A stretch of DNA of 64,000 nucleotides from Euwallacea fornicatus (lineage: Eukaryota; Arthropoda; Insecta; Coleoptera; Curculionidae), in NCBI RefSeq assembly GCF_040115645.1, contig NC_089565.1, positions 1-64,000 of the forward strand, given 5' to 3'. Shown in pieces: positions 23,556-32,991 of this stretch. The translations under genes and the position numbers were made by a program. Each line of letters starts with the position of its first letter. Positions within the stretch are counted from its first letter, which is position 1. The notes beneath the pieces were generated by a model. That model did not search any database and had not been told where the DNA came from. It saw nothing but the letters and a program-made list of their open reading frames with translations.

Positions 23556-23599
23556 TATGCATTTTTTTTTAACCTGATCTAATATATGGAATATTTCCT

Positions 23600-24479
23600 A
23601 AGTATGGTACGTAACTTCGGGAGCGTATTCTTTCACTAAAATAAAGGTTATTTTGTTATATAAACTATATCCCCAAAAATGCTTCGTTACAGAAATACAA
23701 GGTGTGTAAGTTTGAATAAAAAATTACGTGGTACGCCAATGTCATTTTTCAATATTTCTTTCTTTTTTTTCGATTTGGAAGCGAAAAAGTTTTTTTTTTA
23801 CTTATTGAATTGTTTTAACATTTGAATTGATGACATTTTACTAGTAAGATTGGATGCGGAGGTCCCCAAGCTTGGCCAGGTCGCAGTCCGGATACAAACC
23901 CTTCAGACTTTTATTTATGGGGTCGCCTCAAATCATAAGTGTATCGGACACCTGTGTTCGATGAAAATGACTTAATAAATTGACTAATCCAAAGTTGAAA
24001 TGTCATAAAAAATGCTCTAGGAGTTTTTGAACGAGTGAGACAATTCATGATGAGACGATTGGAATCGTGTGTTTTTTCAGGAGATGATTGTCACTTTCGA
24101 CATTTGCTTTGATTCTGTGTTAGAAATGACTCTTTTCATAATTGTTATTTGTCGTTAAAAAATAAAAATAAATAAAAATGGCTCGCTATTCATTCATGAA
24201 TAGAAGTTACGTTATGGCACACTTCAATGTCTTTAATTTTTTTCCATCGAATACGGTGTGTCCTACGGAAAAACGTAAAAAAAAATCGTTTACGTTCTAA
24301 ATCGAAAAAATAATTTAATTAAATATTGAAAAAGAACATTGGCGTACCACATAATTTTTTAATGAAACTTGCACACCCTGTAGATTCGTAGCGATGCATT
24401 TTTGGGACAGTATATGTAACAAAATTTGCTTTATTTCAGAGACAGAATGCGCCCCCGTACTAGCTTCGGAAACACCCTG
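23600..24479. mobile_element. Internally deleted long-TIR transposon
   Basis: The right end ccgaaacaccctg-type sequence (ending 24,479, then TA) and a left arm from about 23,600 are inverted copies. Shared blocks include aaaaatgcttcgttac against its inverted match near 24,395, and gtggtacgccaatg near 23,730 against cattggcgtaccac near 24,338. The outermost 20 bp on the left have decayed. Confidence 0.75.
23845..24100 (+). pseudogene. C-terminal transposase remnant
   Basis: Reading on the plus strand gives GCGGPQAWPGRSPDTNPSDF then YLWGRLKS, interrupted by several stops. This is the PxWPxRSPDxxPxDF block that ends DDE_3-type catalytic domains. Nothing else of the gene survives inside this element. 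Confidence 0.7.
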
Positions 24480-24634
24480 TATAACCAAGGATTAACAACA
24501 TGAGAGCAAATTTCATTTTACATCTTTCTGTGCACTTGTCCGTTTTTGGAGAAATTTGATCGTTATTAAAAAAATGTTAAATTTTTGATTCAATGCCAAA
24601 AAATCAAATCGAATAAAAATAAATTGTTAATATT

Positions 24635-24928
24635 TTGAAGAAAATTGGAAATTTAACAATAATTTATCATTTCCAAAAAAAGTTTAGAGTGAATGTGGGG
24701 GCACGTGTTGTGGAACGGCATTTGATTGGGCCAGTTACTTTACCAAACCGACTGCAGCGCTATTGGCCACCGGGACGACCAGATTTGAATAAATGTGACT
24801 TTTCCTCCGGAGGGACTTTAAAGGTATTTGTGTATTTAATTGCAACTGAGGAAGATTTGTGGAACCACAGCAAGAATAAATGCACCATTAAAAAAAAACA
24901 CGCAATTATCGAACGGGGTGAATTTTAA
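24635..24928 (+). pseudogene. Further DDE transposase remnant
   Basis: The frame contains FRVNVGARVVERHLIGPVTL and then RYWPPGRPDLNKCDFSSGG. The two motifs belong to the same catalytic-domain end as in neighbouring relics, but the catalytic segment between them (about 40 residues including the second Asp) is deleted. It lies just outside the inverted ends of the preceding element and may be a separate insertion. Confidence 0.62.
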
Positions 24929-24959
24929 CTTTCGACGAAGGATGCATCTTCAGTAGCGA

Positions 24960-27404
24960 CCAAGAAAAGAGGGAGATTTTTACTGCGATCCAGGCCATTT
25001 GGACATCATCGCAAAAAATCCCCCGGGCGCCGTCTATGGGGGCGCGCCCGTGTTCAGAGAAATCTCCGAAATTATTTTTTATGACGTCTGACTTCGGGCA
25101 CTCCTCACAACGGCAAACTAAGAAAAAGTAAAAAAGTAAACTGATTGTTACTACTTAATTCACAGAGTGACACGAACGTCTTCGGCAGTTTTCTTTAAAA
25201 ATCATCAGTGAACTCAATTTTTCTCAAAACTTTCATTTAAAACTCTTCTGTTCCCGTGACACTTTCTAGATCTGGCAACACTACCATAAAATCATTAGTT
25301 TGGTCATTTTGCTATTAACGGTCGAGATTCTTCAGAAAACTCCTACCTATCTCCGATATATGAGGCACCCTTGTCACAAATTACATGAAGTTAATGATAA
25401 TACAAAATCACACGTAATTATGTTATGGGTTGTGTCCATTTGCCCGGGAAATTCCGAAATTCAAATTTCCAAAAATTTCGCTGTTGTTCTTTAGCCGGTG
25501 AAGATACGAGGGAGAACTGAAAAGTTTTAACACAAGATTTTCTCATGTGCTCACCGATAATATCCCTCATTCAGTGGAGTTTTAATGCTCTAGATATGGC
25601 TCGTCGGAAAGCCGATATTTTACTTAAAACTGACCTCAACTGAAGTGTGATCTTTGGAGATATTGCAAAGAAAAATGGTTTTTTTCCCACGAGCGCTTTC
25701 TCTCTGGACTTCGAGCCCTCTCGTAGTAGGGCCCAAGAAGGCATTTCGCTGAGGGCAAAAATGTCCCTATTACTTTCTGAAATTTTTAACTCCAAAATCA
25801 ATTAAAAAAACTTCATTATAGCGATAAGGTAACGTGAACAAAAGTTGTAGCTTTTTAATTCTGAGGGCGATACCGTTGAGAAAAGCGATGCGTTCCGTTC
25901 TAAATAAGCGAGTTTTTGACGTTTGAAATCACGCAGCTTCAGGGGCGTGTTTCGATAGTTTTAGAAGAGTTTTTCTCAAACTCAAATGCGTCAAAAAGGA
26001 GCTTATTAAGTGCCGTGGGAGCTCCGGGAGAGCGATTTCGAAGTTCGCTGCAATCAGGGCGCAGCGCCCGTTTTGGCGGGACCTTGCAGCTGTCAAAATT
26101 TTCAAATTTTCCCGAGTAATTTTGAAATTATACATTTTTAAAAATTTGGCTGAATCTGGAGATGAGGGGAATCCTAAAACTGCAGAAAATTCAGGGGTTT
26201 CAATGAAAAAGAAAATCTAATTTGTTTTGACACATTTTTCTGGCAAACCCTGCAGATAAAAAAAAATTAATGAGGACCTTTTACAAACTAAATATTTCTC
26301 TACGAAATTCTTCTTTTAAATCGCGCATTGCTGAGATATTGGACTTCTGCTCCCTAAGCGGCCAGCTTGTATATGTAATTCTCATATTTTCGGGGAATTT
26401 TATGTGTTATATTTTTGGTATGGTCATTTTCGCTTTGTGATTTGCGCTCGTGAGTTTGGAATGTAGTGGATTTTTTGCCCTATTTGATTTTCGAAGCGTC
26501 TGATTTTGTCTCGTTACCGGCTGTCCCTAATGCGAAAATGTTTGTCTATGAAATTACTGGAATAATTGTTGTCACATAATACATTTTTATGTCATACGTG
26601 TTTAATTGGCCTCGTATTCATAGAACATGAATAGATATCAATTGGTGAGGTTTTAAATTCCAAATTTGGGAAAAAACTATTCTAGAGCAAGGGGAGAAAA
26701 ACCACCATCAGATGCTTCAATTGGTTCTAAAAATCCTCCCCCAACAAAGAACTTCTTTTGTCCAAAAAACAGTTTCCAAAAAAACGTTTAAATCTGCCAA
26801 ACCTCTGGGAGGGCCCCTCTCATACAGAACGTTCCAGCTATTTCTGGCCACTTCTGCTACCTAATTGAACTTTTAGTTTGATTTTGAGTTTCAGTTGGTG
26901 TCTCTAGCCCTTTTTCCATCGTAATTTCGTAATGTTCGAAAGTCAGATTTTAACATTTTTCAAAGTTCAGTAGCAACATTTTTTGATCCAGTTTTGAAGT
27001 TACGTTCTAATGTCCAGAGAAAGTACGATCGAGTACTTCAAGGGGTAAACCCCAACTTCGGTGCGAACTCTATGTCTATTTAGTTAGTGAATAAACTCGA
27101 TGCCGGCCGGGAGGCCGACTCACCGGATGAGATCCGCCGAACCTCCGACCTTTAAATTTAAGGAGGAGAATTTACACGAAACATTTTTTTTGGATTAATG
27201 TCAGAAAAGACTGTAATTAAAGAAATTCAATTTATGCCTTAAATGACAACCTTCACCTTTTGCAAATTGCTACGGGACGAAAAAATTCTATGGCAACGAA
27301 ACGCGATAAATAAACAATAACGTAAACAACTAAAACATTTACTTTTACGCATACTGTCGTCAATGCTGCTCCACGATGGAGTATTTGACCGTAGAAGAGC
27401 ATTA
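24960..27404. other. 2.4-kb stretch without recognisable genes
   Basis: AT-rich sequence with no protein family I can identify. It includes a short GC-rich patch (about 25,018-25,052) with a ggcgc/gcgcc-type inverted pair, and another at 27,100-27,160. Short open frames here are of chance length. It may contain old unclassified transposon DNA. Confidence 0.5.
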
Positions 27405-27406
27405 TA

Positions 27407-28690
27407 CAGGCTGTCCCAGTTGTAAAGGAAGTAAATTCTACCGTGTATTCTACGTTGAAAAATAAGTGTAGTTTGTTATATGAATTATATGCGAAAAATG
27501 CTTCGTTGCTAAAGTACAGGATGTTAAAGTTTTATTAGAAAATCAAAAATTCTTGAATATCTCCGAAACCGCTTGAGATATTTTAATGAGATTCTGTAAA
27601 GTTTGAAAGTAGAGTATTTTACGATAAAAATATTGTTTTTAGTTCTACCAGTGACGTGCGAACGGGTAAACCGCTTGGTATTTGTAAACTAAAAAATGGT
27701 ACGCCACCTCTTAAGTTATACATTATTTTTGAATTTCTCGTTCAATAAGACAGAGAAAAGGTTTCTTGACTCTTTTTTGTACGACGTTTTCAAAGCAAGA
27801 AAATAAAGGCCATTTCAACGTTTTAACTAGAGAATAAAGAGGGTCATTCTCACAAAAGTTGTCAAAAATGCCCACCATTCTGTTCAATACAGAATTGGTC
27901 TCTTTGAATAATCGTCTGCGTTACATCTTCAAGATGAACTGGTGTGATGATCCCGACAGCACTTTTAACTCTCTGAATTAATTCTTCTCGAGAATATACG
28001 GCAGTTTCGTAAACTGCGGTTTTCATGTAACACCAAACAAAGAAATCTAGAGGTGCCATATCCGGCGAACGAGCAGGCCACGCCTCAAGATCACCATGTT
28101 CAATCCATTTATTATTAAAATTTGTGTCCAGCCAGTTCCTTACGTCTCTGGAATAACGCTCCGGGAACTTAAATAGTTGGAAATCAATGTCTGCTCTTAA
28201 AGGCACAGGGATATTTTCAACAACATTTGCGTAATTATGACAAACAAATTCTAGAAATATCGCACCAGTAATTCTATCTGGAAGAAAATATGGTTCCAGA
28301 GAAATATTTTGCACAACACTCATCCAAGCATTTACACTAAATTCTTCTTGAAAGTTACGTAGCCGAATAGCGTGAGAATTCTCTACAGGTCACCTATGCA
28401 AATCATGATAAACATGAGGATTATCTGCAGAGAGTATGTGCAAATTATGATCATTTACCAGACCTCTTCGTATTAAACATAACTCGTCCGTCCATATTAT
28501 TTTAGAACAAGAATCTGTGTCTTCTTATGACTTGCTATAGAGTCATCTACAAAATGCCACACACCGATCTTCATATCCATGGTGCAAAGCTTGAACCAGA
28601 TGTAAATGAAATCCTCTGTAGTTTTTTTTAACAATTTCAAGTAACTGTTTTTGGTTTATTGATTTGTCAACTCACTCTACAGGTACTCAA
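27407..28690 (-). mobile_element. Partial long-TIR transposon
   Basis: One end, caggctgtcccagttgtaaagg, starts at 27,407 after TA. Inside it, ccagtgacgtgcg (about 27,649) and aatggtacgcc match the arms of the element at 18,987, so these are relatives. The opposite end is missing; the sequence runs into satellite relics at about 28,740. Confidence 0.7.
27862..28690 (-). pseudogene. DDE transposase, 3' two thirds, with stops
   Basis: Reading the minus strand from about 28,690 gives VQALHHGYEDRCVAFC, then IIWTDELCLIRRGLVNDHN and the frame MSVVQNISLEPYFLPDRITG (from 28,323). It continues with KWIEHGDLEAWPARSPDMAP and LDFFVWCYMKT. These follow the usual order of a DUF4817/DDE_3 transposase. Stops near 28,388 and upstream interrupt it, and the N-terminal third is missing. 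Confidence 0.75.
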
Positions 28691-28739
28691 ACTGTTATCT
28701 CTATCGATGGCATTTAAAATACATCATTCTTGCCTGGCA

Positions 28740-29195
28740 GCACATAAATAACTATTAACCTGGAAAACTCACCAAGATACAATCAAGCCGAGTTTGCCAT
28801 CTTAAAGAGCTCGTCGAGATTATTCGTTTGAGTCATTGTTGATGAAATTTGGTCCAAATTTGCCAAAGTTATGAAGTTCAAAGTTTGAAGAGTCACAAAA
28901 TATTTGTGTTTGAGCACATAAATGATTCTTTATCTCGGAAACTCCAGAAGATACATTCATGCCATGTATGTCATCTTAAAGAACTCGTCGAGGTGATATT
29001 CTGAGTCATTTTTGAAGACATTTGGAATTCATTTTCCAAAATTATTGAGGTTAAAAGTTTGAAAAGTCACAAAAGATTTGTGTTTGAGCATATAAATATC
29101 TCTGTATCTAGAAAACTCACCAAGATACAACCAAGCCGTATGAGTCATCTTAAAGAGCTCACTCATCTGATTCTTATGATTTATTTCTGAAGGCA
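28740..29195 (-). repeat. Diverged, inverted relics of the 174-bp satellite
   Basis: Read on the minus strand this stretch matches the 174-bp satellite. agtcacaaaa followed by tttgtgtttgagcacata at 28,891 recurs at 29,065, exactly 174 bp later. aaactcaccaagatacaa, gtcatcttaaagagctc and the tttgaaaagtcac block also match the reverse complement of the array monomer. About 2.6 monomers are present, much more diverged from each other than the monomers of the main array. The same period with strong divergence suggests an ancient, orphaned piece of the same satellite family. Confidence 0.88.
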
Positions 29196-29541
29196 TTTTA
29201 TTGGGAAGAATGATTTTTGTTATGTTTGAACAACAACCGTGAATATTGTGTGCACCTATGGATGGACGGTACTGCAGTTATGAGAGCCTGGTGATCCGGG
29301 TGGTGTGTGTGTGCTTGTTGGCAGTAGTTGTCATATTTGTATGATATTCAGTGCCACAGAAAAGTATGCGTACCCCCATCATAAATGGCTGTTTGGACAA
29401 AACGGATCAGAGAAGGAAAAACATCTTTTCGAAAAATTATTTATGCCCAAAAATATATTAAATGTTATTATTAACAAAACATTTAAAAAAAATTATCTTT
29501 TAATAAATTAAAAAAACTCATAATTGCAGGACAAAAAGGTA

Positions 29542-31207
29542 TAGTGACTCCCGAAAATATTCGGACACTTATTCATGTACTCTATATGTGTGTATAAACA
29601 TCTTAAAATAAGTAATTATGAAGATACTCTTTGGAATATGTGCTGGTATTGCTTTTTATTTATTAACATTGAAAAACAAAATTTGTAATTCCTTATCAAG
29701 ATATAAAAAAGTTGAATATCTTATCAACATAACAAAAACAACCTAAACAAAAATATTCGGACATTCATAGTAACTCGTAGTTTTATCTAGAAAAGAGTAT
29801 GTTGTGTTGGGTCTAATATTTAAATAGTGTTTAATTTTGCTCATTAAAGTTATCCACAAGGCCTATTTGTATTTTTAAGCCGTAAAAATGGGTAGAGTAA
29901 AAAATAAAGCCAATATCAGTTTCGATTTACGGAAATTGGTAATTTTTAATAATGAGAAGAAGTTGTCGTACAGAAAAATTGGAGAAAAGCTTAATTTGAG
30001 CAAAAGTACCGTTGCAGACATTATTCACCGGTATAAAGTTGAAGACAGAATTCTTTCTATCAAACAAACTGGCCGTCCAAAATTAATAAATGACCGAGAG
30101 GAGCGATACATCATGAAGACAATTAAGGAAAATCCCAGAATTAGCGCCCCTAAACTGACAGTATCTCTAGAAAATCAAACTGGTAAAAAGGTGTCTCCAG
30201 AAACTATACGAAGATGTATAAGAGCAAATGGTTGTAATGGTCGAGTACCTAGAAAAAAGCCATGGCTTAATTGCAAAAATAAGAAGTTTAGAAAAGAATT
30301 TGCATCGGAGATGATTTTAAAACATAAAAACTATTGGGACGATGTAATATTTGCGGATGAATCAAATTTCAATATATTCGGGTCGGATGGACGACAAATG
30401 ATATGGAGGAGACTCAATGAAGAACTTAAAAGTAGCAATTTACGTCCTACTATAAAACACGGTGGCGGATCAGTGATGGTGTGGGGCTGCATTTCGTCCA
30501 AAGGGGTTGGGGAATTAGTTTTCATTGATGGGATAATGGACAAAATGGTTTATTTAAACATTTAAAAAAATAATTTGTTAAAAAATGCTACTGATATGGG
30601 TATTCAAGAAAGCTTTAAGTACTATCAAGACAATAATCCCAAACACAACGCAATGGTTGTAAAGGAGTGGATGCTCTATAACTGTCCAAAGGTCCTTAAA
30701 ACCCCAGCTCAGTCTCTGGATCTTAATCCAATTGAAAATGTATGGCATCAGTTGGATTTGCAAGTAAGATCACATTCAATATCAAATAAAAATGAGCTAA
30801 AAAGAGTGTTACTGGAGGAGTGGCGCAAAATTGACCTTAATTTAATTAAAAAAAATTGTTTTGTCTATGCCTAGACGGCTTCAAGCCGTTATAGACAATA
30901 AAGGAGGACACACAAAATATTATATATTGCTCGTGTTTAAATATAAATAACTTATATTTTGTTCTTAACGTGCTCAAAACTCTACTGTCCGAAAATTTTT
31001 GTGATGCCAAAAATGTGGAATTTTGTAACTTTTGTTTGATTTTCTAGTATTGTTGGTTAATATTAAATATATTTTTACATTGATTGCAAGAAAAAGCTGA
31101 TACCAAATATATTCCAACGTCCTAGTTCATAATTGGTTATTTACATTATAATAATATATAAAAGAAAACGTTAAGTGTAGATGTCCGAATATTTTCGGGA
31201 GTCACTG
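29542..31207 (+). mobile_element. Tc1-like DD34E transposon, 1,666 bp
   Basis: The inverted ends tagtgactcccgaaaatatt (29,542) and aatattttcgggagtcactg (ending 31,207) match over about 26 bp and are flanked by TA target duplications (29,540-29,541 and 31,208-31,209). It contains one transposase gene with two defects. It inserted into the 5' part of another Tc1-like element. Confidence 0.9.
29888..30918 (+). pseudogene. Tc1-like transposase with one stop and one frameshift
   Basis: The gene reads from MGRVKNKANISFDLR through a paired helix-turn-helix region (YRKIGEKLNLSKSTVADII and later KKVSPETIRRCIRANGC), the VPRKKP linker and the catalytic domain. The triad is Asp in FADESNF, Asp in YYQDNNPKH, and Glu 34 residues later in LNPIENVW, so it is a DD34E enzyme. 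A TAA at 30,563-30,565 replaces the Leu codon expected after YLNI. An A8 run near 30,848 shifts the frame, so that the conserved SMPRRLQAVIDNKGG tail is read one frame over. It would cut and paste DNA at TA sites if intact. Confidence 0.88.
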
Positions 31208-31349
31208 TATGCGTACGGGCAATAGATTTTGCGATATTCCTCTAAGATCTGACATGTTGCTGCAAGTTAACGTCTGGTTTCTGCAATAGTTGTAATCTGA
31301 CCAGCTTGTGCACAGGTTTCTCACTAATTAGACAGAATAATTGATCGAT

Positions 31350-32324
31350 ATGGCGCCAAAAAGTAAAAAGATTAGCATTGAATTGCGTGAACAAATTATT
31401 AGATTGAGGAATGAAGGAAATTCATTAAACAGTATTGCCAAAATTGTTGGACGGGCCAAATCTAGTATTCAAAGAGTTTTAGAAAATTTTTCAACCACCA
31501 ATTCACTTCATAGTAGACCTCGAAGTGGCCCTCCGCCAAAAATAACTCCCCGCACTAAGCGCTCCATTGACCGTTTAGTTACAAAAAACCCCAGAAGAAC
31601 AGCAGTGGAAATTCGAAATACATTGGAAAACGATCATAAAATACATGTTCATTCAGAAACAGTAAGGACAGTTCTTCGCAACAAGGGTTTTCATAGTAGA
31701 GTTCCCAGGAAAAAACCCTTTATAACAGATACCAATAAACAAAAGCGGCTTCACTTTGCTCATCGTCACATTGATAAAACGAATGATTTTTGGAGTTCTG
31801 TCGTATTTAGTGATGAGAGCAAATTTAATTTATTTGGTAGTGATGGAAAACAAAGAGTCTGGAGAAAAGTAAATGAAGAGCTAAATCCTAAAAATATTAT
31901 TCCTACCGTGAAACACGGAGGAGCGTCCATGATGGTTTGGAGGTGTATGTCTGCTAGTGGGGTGGGTAATTTGGTGTTTGTAGATACAACAATGGATCGA
32001 TTTGTTTTTTTGAACGTACTCAAAAACAATTTGAAACAGTCTGCGGAAAAACTGGGCCTTTCGAGCGGATGGTGCTTCCAACAGGACAACGATCCGAAGC
32101 ATACATCTGCCATTATAAAAGAATGGTTAATTTATAATATCCCAAAACAACTCCATTCACCACCCCAATCTCCGAACTTGAGCCCCATTGAACATTTATG
32201 GGATGAACTGGAGCGACGCATAAGGAAAAGGAGAATTCACAACAAACGGAATTTAAGAGATGCTCTATCGCAAGAGTGGAATGATATTTCAATAGGTTTA
32301 CTAGAAATTTGGTTTTTTCAATGA
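31350..32324 (+). CDS. Tc1-like DD34E transposase, nearly intact
   Basis: The 324-codon frame starts at ATG 31,350 (MAPKSKKISIELREQI). Two helix-turn-helix segments (NSLNSIAKIVGRAKSSIQRV and IHVHSETVRTVLRNKGF) precede the linker VPRKKPF. The catalytic domain has Asp in FSDESKF, Asp in FQQDNDPKH and Glu 34 residues later in LSPIEHLW. The last residues (EIWFFQ) leave the family pattern: a 1-base deletion after ctagaaa shifts the conserved SMKNRLKAVIEAKGG tail (to about 32,377) out of frame. The conserved MVWGC is also MVWRC here. It may lack activity because of the lost tail. Confidence 0.85.
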   Translation: MAPKSKKISIELREQIIRLRNEGNSLNSIAKIVGRAKSSIQRVLENFSTTNSLHSRPRSGPPPKITPRTKRSIDRLVTKNPRRTAVEIRNTLENDHKIHVHSETVRTVLRNKGFHSRVPRKKPFITDTNKQKRLHFAHRHIDKTNDFWSSVVFSDESKFNLFGSDGKQRVWRKVNEELNPKNIIPTVKHGGASMMVWRCMSASGVGNLVFVDTTMDRFVFLNVLKNNLKQSAEKLGLSSGWCFQQDNDPKHTSAIIKEWLIYNIPKQLHSPPQSPNLSPIEHLWDELERRIRKRRIHNKRNLRDALSQEWNDISIGLLEIWFFQ

Positions 32325-32389
32325 AGAATAGGCTAAAGGCAGTTATTGAGGCCAAAGGAGGACCAACAAAATATTAAGAATGGTTTTTG

Positions 32390-32415
32390 TATATATATAT
32401 ATATATATATATATA
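32390..32415. repeat. (TA)n microsatellite
   Basis: Thirteen TA units separate the end of the Tc1-like element from the 3' end of the minus-strand Jockey-type element. On the minus strand it directly follows gaataaagactg, so it is probably the terminal tail of that retrotransposon, or the TA-rich target it entered. Confidence 0.8.
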
Positions 32416-32991
32416 CAGTCTTTATTCTATAATATACCTATAATATACCATAGAACCGGCCATTGACCTTCATGGTCCTTCAGCCCTATGCTATAACACA
32501 ATATAATACATGTGAGCATTCTTTGTCCATGTTGAAACAATTAATCAATTATCCGAAAATATCATGGGGTTCTGGCTCTAAATTCCTCCCAAGATAAGTG
32601 CGAGAAAATGGTAAAAGGGCTGTCACGAATCTCTTCGCATTTCTTGTTTATGTTAAGACCATTAATTGGCATTATCTGAAAGTGGTACAGGCCTTTGGTA
32701 CCAAACTTCCCCGGATTAGCGTGGGAAGAGTGGGTTGTTTATAAATTCCTTTGGCATAGGTGAGAATGACGTTTAGGGGTTTGGTACCCGTGGGAAAAGA
32801 GTGCACAGCCCTTCCATCTTATCGGTTCTCTTGAAAAGAGGGGATGTGTTCTGTGTATGGATACCGGGTTGTATCGGGATTCCATTTTTGGTTCACGGAA
32901 AATAAAGAAGTGCTCTGAAAATTGTGTTTTTTCCTCTTCACCCTTGAACCGTTAATCTTACATACATATGTCCATTCACACTACGGCTAAT

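Larger units (their letters stand above)
29349..32377 (+). mobile_element. Tc1-like transposon carrying a nested Tc1
   Basis: The left end is inferred from cagtgccacagaaaagtatg at 29,349, a sequence typical of Tc1 terminal repeats. Its transposase lies at 31,350-32,324. Between them sits a complete second Tc1 (29,542-31,207) with TA on each side. The right terminal repeat is not recognisable; a TA repeat and a Jockey-type element follow. That these two parts form one interrupted element is my inference. Confidence 0.5.

Noticed and set aside
25571..26135. Short overlapping frames of 67-76 codons
   Set aside because: No family recognised, no splice or start context, and overlapping frames on both strands; chance length.
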